Assembly: GCF_002556545.1 (NCBI RefSeq)
Contig: NZ_CP022685.1
Span: 3,224,001 to 3,288,000 of the forward strand
Reading direction: 5' to 3'
DNA: 64,000 bases
DNA from: Streptomyces formicae
GTDB taxonomy: Bacteria > Actinomycetota > Actinomycetes > Streptomycetales > Streptomycetaceae
Position numbers and translations under genes: made by a program. Below the pieces are notes generated by a model that saw only the letters and a program-made list of their open reading frames with translations, had not been told where the DNA came from and made no database searches. The number at the start of each line of letters is the position of its first letter. Position 1 is the first letter of the stretch. Shown piece after piece: positions 10,594-18,363 of this stretch.

Positions 10594-11982
10594 ATGACCG
10601 ATCGACTCTCCCTCGGCCCGGATGCCGCACGGCAACTGGCGACCGCCACCAAGACCGTCCCGCAGATGCGCGGCATCACGCCCCGGTACCTGCTGCGCGC
10701 CCTGCCCTGGGTGGACCTCGACTCCGGTGTGTACCGCGTGAACCGGCGCCGCACCTTCGTCCTCGGCGACGACCGCATCAGCACCTACGACGACAACGGC
10801 AGCCCCCGCGTCGTCCCCGGCGACTTACGCGAGGTGCCGTACCTGCGCGAGGCCGACGACGCCGCGGTCGCCCAACTCGCCGACGCCTTCACGGAGGTGT
10901 CCTTCGAGGCCGGGCAGGTCATCGTGCAGGAGGGCGACGCCGCGGACCGGCTCTGGATCATCGTCCAGGGGCGTGCCGAGAAGCGGGTGACCGGGCGGTA
11001 CGGCGAGGACGCGCTGCTCGAAGTCGTCGGGGACGGGCAGTTCTTCGACCTGGGCGCGTGGAGCAGGTCCGAGCCGATGCCGTACCGCGTCCAGGCGCTC
11101 ACCCGGGGCACGGCCCTGTGCGCCGAGCGGAGCGCGCTCGCGGCGCTCGTCGAGCGTGACGAGGCGCTGGGCGCCGAGCTTGCGGCGTACCAGGAGGGCG
11201 ACGCCCCGATGCCGGGCTCCGAGGTGCCGGTGGACCTCACGGCGGGGCACGTCGGCGAGCCCGACCTGCCGGGGACGTACGTCGACTACGAGGACGCGCC
11301 CCGCGAGTACCACATGACGCTCGCCCAGACCGTGCTGCGCGTGCACACCCGCGTCGCCGACCTCTACAACGGGCCCATCGACCAGACCCGCGCGCAGGCG
11401 AACCTGACCATCGCCGCGCTGCGCGAGCGGCAGGAGTCCGCGCTCCTGAACCACCCCGATTTCGGCCTGTTCAACAGCGTCTCCCCCGGACAGCGCGTGC
11501 AGGCGCGGACCGGCGCGCCCACCCCCGACGACCTGGACGAGCTGCTTGCCAAGGTCTGGAAGCAGCCCGGCTACTTCCTGGCGCACCCGAAGGCGATCGC
11601 CGCGTTCGGCCGCGAATGTACGCGCCGGGGCGTGCCCCCGGTGACCGACAACCGGTTCGGCAGTCCGCTGCTCACCTGGCGCGGGGTGCCGCTGCTCCCT
11701 TCGGACAAGGTGCGCTTCACCAACGGCGGCGGCGTCCACACGGGCACCACCGAGATCCTCCTGATGCGGATGGGCGAGGCCGAGAGGGGTGTGGTCGGGC
11801 TGCGGCCCGCCGAGGTGCCCGACGAGGCCGAGCCGGGCCTGTCGATGCGGAACATGGGCGTCGACAACAAGGGCATCACGTCGTACCTGATGACGGCGTA
11901 CTTCAACACCGCGGTCCTGGTGGAGGACGCCATCGCCGTCCTCCAGAACGTCGAGGTGGCCAAGTACCATGACTATTCCTGA
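10594..11982 (+). CDS. Family 2B encapsulin shell protein with inserted cNMP-binding domain (EshA-like)
   Basis: HK97-fold shell protein that should self-assemble into a protein nanocompartment around the desulfurase encoded next. 462 aa from ATG at 10594 (GGAGG 6 bp upstream). Residues 1-80 are the shell N-arm and start of the E-loop. About 85-205 is an inserted Crp/cNMP-binding fold (VSFEAGQVIVQEGDAADRLWIIVQGRAEKRV ... FFDLGAWSRSEPMPYRVQA, shown here in two parts). About 235-462 returns to the shell fold (DYEDAPREYHMTLAQTVLRV, LMRMGEAERGVVGL, GITSYLMTAYF). Known relatives are Streptomyces EshA and mycobacterial MMP-I. The gene has one TTA leucine codon at 10825-10827. It overlaps the next gene by 14 nt. 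The family call is from motifs; the nucleotide ligand is unknown. Confidence 0.92.
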   Translation: MTDRLSLGPDAARQLATATKTVPQMRGITPRYLLRALPWVDLDSGVYRVNRRRTFVLGDDRISTYDDNGSPRVVPGDLREVPYLREADDAAVAQLADAFTEVSFEAGQVIVQEGDAADRLWIIVQGRAEKRVTGRYGEDALLEVVGDGQFFDLGAWSRSEPMPYRVQALTRGTALCAERSALAALVERDEALGAELAAYQEGDAPMPGSEVPVDLTAGHVGEPDLPGTYVDYEDAPREYHMTLAQTVLRVHTRVADLYNGPIDQTRAQANLTIAALRERQESALLNHPDFGLFNSVSPGQRVQARTGAPTPDDLDELLAKVWKQPGYFLAHPKAIAAFGRECTRRGVPPVTDNRFGSPLLTWRGVPLLPSDKVRFTNGGGVHTGTTEILLMRMGEAERGVVGLRPAEVPDEAEPGLSMRNMGVDNKGITSYLMTAYFNTAVLVEDAIAVLQNVEVAKYHDYS

Positions 11983-13288
11983 CGTTCAGGGTTTCGGGCC
12001 CGGTCCCACGGCGCTCACGGGGGTCGCGCCGACGGCTCCCGCGCTGCCCGCCGTCTCGCTCTCGCCTCCCGGCACGTTCTCCCCCGAGGCGGCCCGCGGC
12101 GACGTACCGATCCTGCACAGGACCGTGAACGGGCAGCCGCTCGTCTGGCTCGACAACGCCGCCACCACGCAGAAGCCGCGCCAGGTGATCGAGGCCCTCA
12201 CCGCCTACTACAGCGCCGCCAACTCCAACATCCACCGCGGCGCCCACACCATGGCCCGCGAGGCGACGGAGATGTACGAGGCGGGGCGCGCCGCGGTCGC
12301 CTCGTTCCTGGGGGCCGAGGGGCCCGAGACCATCGCCTTCGTCCGCGGCACCACCGAGGCGATCAACCTGGTGGCCCAGAGCTGGGGCCGGGCGAACCTC
12401 GGTCCTGGCGACGACATCCTCGTGCCGGTCCTTGAGCACCATTCGGACATCGTCCCCTGGCAGTTGATCGCCAAGGAGACGCGCGCCCGGGTGGTCCCCG
12501 TGCCGCTGGACGCCGCGGGGCAGATCGACCAGGCCGCGTACGCCGATCTGCTCTCCTACCGCACCCGGCTGGTCGCGATCAGCCACGCGTCGAACGTCCT
12601 CGGCACGGTCCCGCCGGTCAAGGAGATGACCGCGCTCGCGCACCGCTACGACGCCAGGGTGCTCGTGGACGGCGCGCAGGCGGTGGCCCACCTGCCCGTC
12701 GACGTACAGGACCTGGGCGCGGACTTCTACGCCTTCTCCGGGCACAAGCTGTTCGCGCCCACCGGCATCGGCGCCCTGTACGCGCGGCCGGAGGTGATGG
12801 CGGCGCTGAAACCGTGGCAGGGCGGCGGCAACATGATCGAGTCGGTCTCCTTCGACCGGACGACGTTCGCCCCTCCGCCGCACCTCCTGGAGGCCGGCAC
12901 CGGGCACATCTCCGGGGTGGTGGGGCTGCTCGCCGCGCTGAACTGGCTGACGTCCTTCGACCGCGCGGCCGTCACGGCGTACGAGGACGCGCTCATGGCC
13001 TATGCCGAGCAGGCCATGGCCACCGTGCCGGGACTCTCCCTGCTCGGGGCGGCGCCCGACCGGATCGCGGTGCTGACCTTCACGCTCGCGGGGCACGACC
13101 CCGCGACGGTCGCCGACTGGCTCGACCGCGACGGCATCGCGGTCCGCGCGGGCCACCACTGCGCGCAGCCCGCCCTCGCGCACTACGGCCTGGAGTCGGC
13201 GGCGCGCGCCTCGCTCTCGCTCTACAACACCTCGGAGGAGGTGGACCGCCTGGTGAGCTCGCTGCGCGGACTCCAACAGGCGTCCTGA
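11969..13288 (+). CDS. SufS-type cysteine desulfurase, encapsulin cargo
   Basis: PLP-dependent enzyme that releases sulfur from cysteine to leave alanine. 439 aa. Residues 1 to about 45 are a disordered Pro/Ala/Thr-rich tail absent from housekeeping SufS, a likely cargo-loading segment. The catalytic domain starts at LVWLDNAATTQKP. The PLP lysine is Lys260 in SGHKLFAPTG; the persulfide cysteine is Cys398 in RAGHHCAQP. The ATG lies inside the 3' end of the shell gene (14-nt overlap) with GAGGTGG upstream, so translation is coupled. No suf or serine acetyltransferase genes are adjacent, which argues against an Fe-S assembly operon and for the sulfur-related nanocompartment role known for this shell/cargo pairing. 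Confidence 0.93.
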   Translation: MTIPDVQGFGPGPTALTGVAPTAPALPAVSLSPPGTFSPEAARGDVPILHRTVNGQPLVWLDNAATTQKPRQVIEALTAYYSAANSNIHRGAHTMAREATEMYEAGRAAVASFLGAEGPETIAFVRGTTEAINLVAQSWGRANLGPGDDILVPVLEHHSDIVPWQLIAKETRARVVPVPLDAAGQIDQAAYADLLSYRTRLVAISHASNVLGTVPPVKEMTALAHRYDARVLVDGAQAVAHLPVDVQDLGADFYAFSGHKLFAPTGIGALYARPEVMAALKPWQGGGNMIESVSFDRTTFAPPPHLLEAGTGHISGVVGLLAALNWLTSFDRAAVTAYEDALMAYAEQAMATVPGLSLLGAAPDRIAVLTFTLAGHDPATVADWLDRDGIAVRAGHHCAQPALAHYGLESAARASLSLYNTSEEVDRLVSSLRGLQQAS

Positions 13289-13320
13289 GCCGCGCCCTTG
13301 GGGATCGGGGCGCGCGGAAA

Positions 13321-13336
13321 GCCCTCCCCCGAGGGC
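13321..13336. terminator. Short hairpin between desulfurase and small membrane gene
   Basis: 6-bp stem GCCCTC/GAGGGC with a CCCC loop in the 49-bp convergent gap. Weak by itself but the only candidate. Confidence 0.4.
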
Positions 13337-13337
13337 C

Positions 13338-13541
13338 TCAGAAGCTGATCGAGTTGATGGTCTCCGCCAGTTGGTTCAGGAACCTGTTTATCGAAGGTGC
13401 CATCCCGGTGGAGGCGAGGAAGAAGCCGAAGAGCACCGCGACGATCGCTGGCCCTCCCTTGAGTGATCCCCCGCGGATCAGCACCACAAGGATGATCGCC
13501 AACAGCAGTACCACTGACAGCGAAATGGCCACACTGATCAC
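13338..13541 (-). CDS. Small two-helix membrane protein
   Basis: 67 aa, function unknown. Two hydrophobic segments: about 2-23 (ISVAISLSVVLLLAIILVVLI) interrupted by RGGSLKGGP, and about 31-48 (IVAVLFGFFLASTGMAP), then a short amphipathic tail. GTG start at 13541. Small hydrophobic proteins of this layout are common in Streptomyces and are sometimes near conjugation genes, but none are here. Convergent with the desulfurase gene; no evidence that it belongs to the encapsulin system. Confidence 0.7.
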   Translation of the reverse strand: MISVAISLSVVLLLAIILVVLIRGGSLKGGPAIVAVLFGFFLASTGMAPSINRFLNQLAETINSISF

Positions 13542-13897
13542 ACCCTAGGTCGGTCGCACTCCCGGCCCGGGGGGTACGACCCCGCACACCCCCGCCAGGA
13601 CCATCGTGCCACCAACACGGGCCCGGTATGCGGCCGGTGACACATCGTCGGCCAACGCTTCGTGGGACGGGCGCGCGGGGGCGCCCGGAGGGCGCGGGAG
13701 CGGCGCGTTGCCGTGCGGCAATTGGGCGGGTTCCGGGGGTCACCATTTCGGCTTGATCGTTTCCATCGCCACACACCACGTTCGCAGGAAATTCGAATTG
13801 TTGCCGGGCGCACATCTCGGGCCTTGAATTCTCCGACGATACGGACATTTCACCAGAGTCGCCCGAGGGTGTTATGCACCATTTAAACCGGATGAGT

Positions 13898-13926
13898 TGT
13901 GACGTACGGGACAAGATACCGTCACA
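13898..13926. promoter_or_regulatory. Inverted repeat TGTGACG-N15-CGTCACA, candidate operator
   Basis: Perfect 7-bp arms in an unusually AT-rich intergenic stretch (13542-14130, 589 bp) that otherwise holds no gene except a possible 26-codon uORF. It resembles a CRP half-site pair but the spacer is too long for Crp. Lies about 70 bp upstream of the putative acyltransferase promoter. Confidence 0.45.
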
Positions 13927-13996
13927 TCTCTTTGTCGACTCTCACTGATTCCTGGGTACCCGGACCTGATATGCGGGATTCCCAAGACGGATTGAG

Positions 13997-14024
13997 TTGA
14001 GAGAAGTGACGAGGGTTTTACGAA
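13997..14024 (+). promoter_or_regulatory. Candidate promoter for the acyltransferase gene
   Basis: TTGAGA and TACGAA spaced by 16 bp, giving a leader of roughly 100 nt before the GTG at 14131. Sequence match only. Confidence 0.4.
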
Positions 14025-14053
14025 TACACCGCCGCGCCGCTAAGGTGCCTCAG

Positions 14054-14134
14054 ATGTTCCACGCTGCCACCACCCCCGCAGGCGCAGTGCGGTCCCGGAT
14101 CGTCCCACCGAGTTGTCGGCGGGAGGGCCTGTGA
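14054..14134 (+). CDS. Possible upstream ORF, 26 aa, overlapping the acyltransferase start
   Basis: ATG at 14054 has AAGGTG 8 nt upstream and opens a 26-codon frame (MFHAATTPAG...CRREGL) whose TGA overlaps the next GTG (GTGA). No known peptide. It may be a real leader peptide coupling translation, or chance; GC-rich leaders often contain such frames. Confidence 0.35.
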   Translation: MFHAATTPAGAVRSRIVPPSCRREGL

Positions 14135-15324
14135 CCAACTCGGTGCATCCGCACGGACACCGGACGCCGCTCCCCCCGGTCCAGGCACCGGCGGCCGGAG
14201 TCCCCACTCCCCGCGCCCATCCCTCCCCGCAGGCCACGGCTCCCCCCACCCCGGCCGGCGGCACCGCCAAGGGCGCGTCGAAACCCGCCAAGCAGCGCGA
14301 CGCGTTCTTCGACAACGCCAAATACCTGGCGATCGTCCTCGTGGCGATGGCCCACTCGTGGGAACCCCTGACGGATCACAGCCGCACCGCCGAGGCGCTG
14401 TACATGACCGTCTACACCTTCCACATGCCGGCGTTCATCGTGATCTCCGGCTATTTCTCCCGCAGTTTCGACATGCGGCCCGACCGCCTCAAGCGGCTCG
14501 TGACCGGTGTCGCCGTGCCGTACGTCATCTTCGAAGTGGCGTACACCTTCTTCAAGCGGTGGGCCGACGACGACCCGACGCAGCCCATCAGCCTGCTCGA
14601 CCCCTGGTACCTCACCTGGTTCCTGGTCGCGCTCTTCGTGTGGCGGCTCACCGTGCCGCTGTGGAAACTGGTGCGCTGGCCGCTGCCGCTCGCCCTCGCC
14701 GTGGCGACGCTCGCCGTGATCTCGCCGGACATCGGCGACGACCTCGACCTGCAGCGCGTCCTGCAGTTCCTGCCGTTCTTCGTGCTCGGACTGTGCATGA
14801 AGCCCGAGCACTTCCAGCTGGTGCGCCGCCGCGAGGTGCGGATCCTGTCCGTACCGATCTTCGCGTGCGCCCTGCTGCTCGCCTACTGGGCGGCCCCGCG
14901 CATGTCCTCCGTCTGGTTCTACCGCAGGGACAGCGCCCAGGAGTTGGGCTTCCCCTGGTGGATCGGCGTCATGATGACGCTGGCGCTCTTCGGCTGCTCG
15001 GTCATCCTCACCGCGTGCTTCTTCGCGTGGGTGCCGCGCCGCAAGATGTGGTTCACGGTCCTCGGCGCGGGCACGCTGTACGGCTATCTGCTGCACGGCT
15101 TCCTCGCCAAGGGCTCCCGCTTCGGGGGCTGGTTCGACGACTACGCGTGGCTGCACCAGCCCGCCGGTGAGATCTTCGTGACCGTGGTCGCGGCGACCGT
15201 GGTGACGCTGCTCTGCACTCCGCCGGTGCAGCGGATGTTCCGGTTCGCGATGGAGCCCAAGATGGAGTGGGCCTTCAAGCGGGACGCGGCGCAGCTCGCC
15301 AGGGAGCGGGCCAAGTCCTCGTAG
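14131..15324 (+). CDS. Acyltransferase-3 family integral membrane protein
   Basis: Membrane O-acyltransferase of the OafA/NodX type (acyl transfer to a cell-surface carbohydrate or lipid is the family role; the substrate is unknown). About 397 aa. A Pro-rich cytoplasmic head (1-45) is followed by the hallmark FFDNAKYLAIVLVAMAHSW with its catalytic-type histidine, then TFHMPAFIVISGYF and about ten hydrophobic segments. Ends in a basic cytoplasmic tail. I prefer GTG at 14131 (GGGAGG just upstream) over the TTG at 14113. Stands alone, convergent with the HD gene 8 bp away. Confidence 0.85.
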   Translation: MTNSVHPHGHRTPLPPVQAPAAGVPTPRAHPSPQATAPPTPAGGTAKGASKPAKQRDAFFDNAKYLAIVLVAMAHSWEPLTDHSRTAEALYMTVYTFHMPAFIVISGYFSRSFDMRPDRLKRLVTGVAVPYVIFEVAYTFFKRWADDDPTQPISLLDPWYLTWFLVALFVWRLTVPLWKLVRWPLPLALAVATLAVISPDIGDDLDLQRVLQFLPFFVLGLCMKPEHFQLVRRREVRILSVPIFACALLLAYWAAPRMSSVWFYRRDSAQELGFPWWIGVMMTLALFGCSVILTACFFAWVPRRKMWFTVLGAGTLYGYLLHGFLAKGSRFGGWFDDYAWLHQPAGEIFVTVVAATVVTLLCTPPVQRMFRFAMEPKMEWAFKRDAAQLARERAKSS

Positions 15325-15332
15325 CCGAGGGC

Positions 15333-15785
15333 CTATCGGATCCCCAACAGGGCGCGCATGACGGTGTACTTCTCCGTCAGGCGCGCCCTTGTCGTGTCGT
15401 CCAGGAGCGCGAGGCGGGCGGGGTCCGCGTTGTGCGCCAGGTCCGCCTCCTTGACGAGGCGGGCTCCCTCCGTGGCCAGGATGCGTTCCGCGTACGCCTC
15501 CTTGGGCTCGTCCGCGCGCTTGGTGAGGGCCAGGACGATGGCCTTCGTACGCGGGGTCAGCGCGGCCCGCGCCAGCCACTGCTCCGAGAGGGCGTCGTCC
15601 TCGACCGCGTCGTGCAGCCAGGCGGCGGCGATCTGTTCCTCGTCGCCGCCCCGTGCGCGGACTCCGTCGGCCACGGCCTTCAGGTGTTCGGCGTAGGGGC
15701 GGCCCGCCTTGTCGGTCCGGGTGGCGTGGGCGCGACGGGCCAGGGCTTCCACTTCGGTGAGCGGGAGGATCGGGGCGGGGTTCAT
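15333..15785 (-). CDS. HD-domain phosphohydrolase (SpoT/MESH1-like)
   Basis: About 150 aa from ATG at 15785. Metal-binding HD hydrolase pattern: ARRAHA, then DKAGRPYAEHLKAVADGV, then AAWLHDAVEDD, and a late EADLAHNADP that corresponds to the K.AD..HN motif of ppGpp hydrolase domains. This suggests a small stand-alone alarmone (or nucleotide) hydrolase, without synthetase or TGS domains. Substrate is inferred from motif layout only. An in-frame extension upstream is Gly/Arg rich and falls in a repeat, so it was left out. Confidence 0.75.
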   Translation of the reverse strand: MNPAPILPLTEVEALARRAHATRTDKAGRPYAEHLKAVADGVRARGGDEEQIAAAWLHDAVEDDALSEQWLARAALTPRTKAIVLALTKRADEPKEAYAERILATEGARLVKEADLAHNADPARLALLDDTTRARLTEKYTVMRALLGIR

Positions 15786-15863
15786 GCGGGGATTCTTTCC
15801 CCCACCCCGCCCCTTCCCGAAACCGGGGCTCCGCCCCGGACCCCGGAGGCGACTCGGCACCCT

Positions 15864-15908
15864 GGGGCTCCGCCCCGGACCCCGCTCCTCAAACGCCGGA
15901 GGGGCTGA
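15864..15908. repeat. Dispersed 45-bp intergenic repeat, copy A
   Basis: Begins GGGGCTCCGCCCCGGACCCC and ends CGCCGGAGGGGCTGA; an exact reverse complement occurs at 25263-25307. A partial copy of the first 20 bases lies just upstream (about 15826-15845). It sits 2 bp from the stop of the ABC permease gene and may act as its terminator. Confidence 0.9.
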
Positions 15909-15909
15909 A

Positions 15910-18363
15910 TTACCTGGACCTCAGTGCCGCCCGCGCCGGGATCGTCGCCGCCGCCAGGCCCATGGCCAGTATCGCGGCCACGAACGAGCCGTAGACCAGC
16001 GGCGGGATGTACGGGGACTCGCCGGTCAGGCCCTTCATCATCGGGACGAGCGTAGCCAGGGCGATGCCCGAGCCGAGGACGATGCCCGCGACGGCGACGA
16101 TCAGTGCCTCCCAGCGGACCATCCGCAGCACCTGGCGGCGCGTGGAGCCGATCAGGCGCAGCGTGCCGAGTTCGCGGCGGCGGTCGAGGACCGTCATCAC
16201 CAGGGTGTTGACCGCGGCGATGGCCGCGAAGCCGCCGAGTACGGCCGCCATCGTGGTGTTCGCCCAGGCGTTGAGCTCGCCGTCCATGGACCGGGCGGTG
16301 GCGTAGCCCTCGCGGTCGGTGAGGGTGCCGAGGCCGGAGAGCGACTTCGCGGAGCCGCCCCTGGTCCAGATCTCGGTGGCGAACGCCGAGGTGACGTGCT
16401 GCTTCACGTCGGCGGCGGGCATCGTCACCTGGGAGAGGCCGAGCCCCCGGCCGTACGTCGCCACGATCTTCGGCGACGCCTTGGTGCCGTCGGGCAGGCG
16501 GAGGGCCAGGCGGTCGCCGGTGCCGACGTGGGCGGAGCGGGCGAGCGAGGCGTCGACGGCGATCTCGCCCTTGCCGAGCTTCAGGGCACCCGTCTCGACC
16601 TTCAGGTCCTGGACCTCGGCCAGGTCGGCGGCCGAGCCCGTGATGCCCTGGGTGGAGGCCGACGCCAGCCAGCGGTCGCCGCCCGAGCCGACCGGGACGA
16701 GCACGGACGTCTTGAGCAGTCCGACGGCCGAGGTGACCCCGTCCGCCGCGGCCGCCTCGCGCACCGCGCCGGGGGCGAGGCCCTGGTCGGAGCTGACGAT
16801 GTGGTCCGCGGTGATGCCCGCGCGCTGCTGGTCGGCGGCGACCCGCTCCTCGCTGGTGTGCATGAACACGAGGACGGAGGAGAAGGCCATGGCGAGCACG
16901 ATCGGGGTGATCGCGGAGGCCATCCGGCGGGAGTTGCTGCGGGAGTTGGCGGCCGCGAGCGAGGCGGAGGCGCCCGCGCCGCGCAGCGGCAGGCCGAACA
17001 GGGTCGCGCAGCCGCGGGCCACCAGCGGGCCGAGCAGCGCCACGGCGAGCATGAAGAGCATGACGACGCCGAGGGCCGCGTTCGCCGCGTCGTCGCCGGT
17101 GTTGCTCGCGGCGAACCCGGCGAAGACCGCGCCGCCCGCCGCGGCGGCGATGCCGAGCGGCGTACGGATCCAGCCGAGCCCGGCCCGCTCCACGGATGCC
17201 TCGCTGAGCGCCTGGCCCGGCTTGATGCGGGAGGGGCGGCGGGCCGCCATGTATCCGGCGCCGAGCGCGGTGAGCAGGGCGACGCCGACGGCGGTGACCA
17301 ACGGGATGAAGGAGATCGAGAGGTCGACGGCCTCGGGGATCGCGCCCTTCTCCTTCAGCTGCCCGAACCACCAGCGGGCCAGGGCGATTCCGGGCAGCAC
17401 GCCGACCGCTCCGGCGAGCGGCGCCACGAGCAGGGTCTCGGTGGCGATGGTGCGGCGGATCTGGCGCGGGGTGGTGCCGATGGCACGCAGCAGCGCGTAC
17501 TCGCGGGCGCGCTGGCCCACCGAGAGCGCGACGGTACCCGCGGCGGTGAACACGGCGGTCAGGGCGGCGATGCCGCCGAAGGAGCCGCCGAGGCCGGTGA
17601 GCATCTCCTTGGCGTAGGCGAGCGCCGAGCCCTCGGCGGCGCTGCGGTCGTCGCCGGTGTGGACGTCGGCCTTGCCGCCGACGGCGTGCGCCACCTGGGA
17701 CTTGAGGGTGTCGGCCGAGACGCCCGCCTTGGGCAGGACGGCGATGGCGTCGATCTTCCCGGGGTGCCCGGAGAGGCGTACGGCCTCGGAGTCGGCGAAC
17801 CAGGCGGTGGCGGCGCCCTCGCCGGCCGCGACCGTGCCGGAGACGCGGAAGTCGCGCGGTCCTTGCGCCGTGGTGAGCGTGGTGCGCTCGCCGACCGAGG
17901 CGCCGGGCGCCGCGAGGACGACCTCGCCGGGGCCCGGCGCCCTGCCCGACGCGAGCTTCTCGCCGGTGAAGGCGGTGGAGCCCCAGCCGTGCGCGGTGAC
18001 GGCCTTGTCGCCGGAGCGCACGGGGAAGGTGACGTCGGCGACGGCGGTGCGCGCGCCGGGTGCCGAAGCGGCCTCGGCCACCAGGGAGTTGTCGATCCGC
18101 GCCCGGTCGGGCAGCGGCGTGACGCTCTCGGACCTGCTGTCGCCGCTGCCGGTGACGAAGCGGACCGACTGGTCGGCAGCGGCCACCACGGGGGCGCCCG
18201 CGTAGCGCTCGGTCGGCACGGAGGCGCGCAGGCCCGTCTCCAGGAGGATCCCGCACGCGGCCACGATCAGCGAGGCCATCATCAGGGCGACGAAGGTGCC
18301 GACGAACGCGGCGGGCTTGAAGCGGACGGCCGCGCGGGCCAGACCGTTGGGTGTGTACGCCAT
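15910..18363 (-). CDS. FtsX-like ABC transporter permease (MacB/LolC superfamily)
   Basis: 817 aa integral membrane protein with the duplicated FtsX layout. TM1 is near 18-40, then a large extracytoplasmic domain (about 45-245) and three helices (GSFGGIAALTAVFTAAGTVAL...). A central pair of helices follows, then a second extracytoplasmic domain (about 485-690) and three final helices ending ARAALRSR. The motif REYALLRAIGTTPRQIRR and its later partner RRELGTLRLIGSTRRQVLR are the cytoplasmic coupling segments. ATG overlaps the ATPase stop by one base (TAATG), so the two subunits are co-translated. Cargo unknown; relatives export peptides, lipids or antibiotics. Confidence 0.9.
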   Translation of the reverse strand: MAYTPNGLARAAVRFKPAAFVGTFVALMMASLIVAACGILLETGLRASVPTERYAGAPVVAAADQSVRFVTGSGDSRSESVTPLPDRARIDNSLVAEAASAPGARTAVADVTFPVRSGDKAVTAHGWGSTAFTGEKLASGRAPGPGEVVLAAPGASVGERTTLTTAQGPRDFRVSGTVAAGEGAATAWFADSEAVRLSGHPGKIDAIAVLPKAGVSADTLKSQVAHAVGGKADVHTGDDRSAAEGSALAYAKEMLTGLGGSFGGIAALTAVFTAAGTVALSVGQRAREYALLRAIGTTPRQIRRTIATETLLVAPLAGAVGVLPGIALARWWFGQLKEKGAIPEAVDLSISFIPLVTAVGVALLTALGAGYMAARRPSRIKPGQALSEASVERAGLGWIRTPLGIAAAAGGAVFAGFAASNTGDDAANAALGVVMLFMLAVALLGPLVARGCATLFGLPLRGAGASASLAAANSRSNSRRMASAITPIVLAMAFSSVLVFMHTSEERVAADQQRAGITADHIVSSDQGLAPGAVREAAAADGVTSAVGLLKTSVLVPVGSGGDRWLASASTQGITGSAADLAEVQDLKVETGALKLGKGEIAVDASLARSAHVGTGDRLALRLPDGTKASPKIVATYGRGLGLSQVTMPAADVKQHVTSAFATEIWTRGGSAKSLSGLGTLTDREGYATARSMDGELNAWANTTMAAVLGGFAAIAAVNTLVMTVLDRRRELGTLRLIGSTRRQVLRMVRWEALIVAVAGIVLGSGIALATLVPMMKGLTGESPYIPPLVYGSFVAAILAMGLAAATIPARAALRSR

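Noticed and set aside
10186..10635. Minus-strand ORF of 149 codons between tRNA-Gly and the shell gene
   Set aside because: It runs through the tRNA and its terminator, has no ribosome site and Arg/Gly-rich shadow composition.
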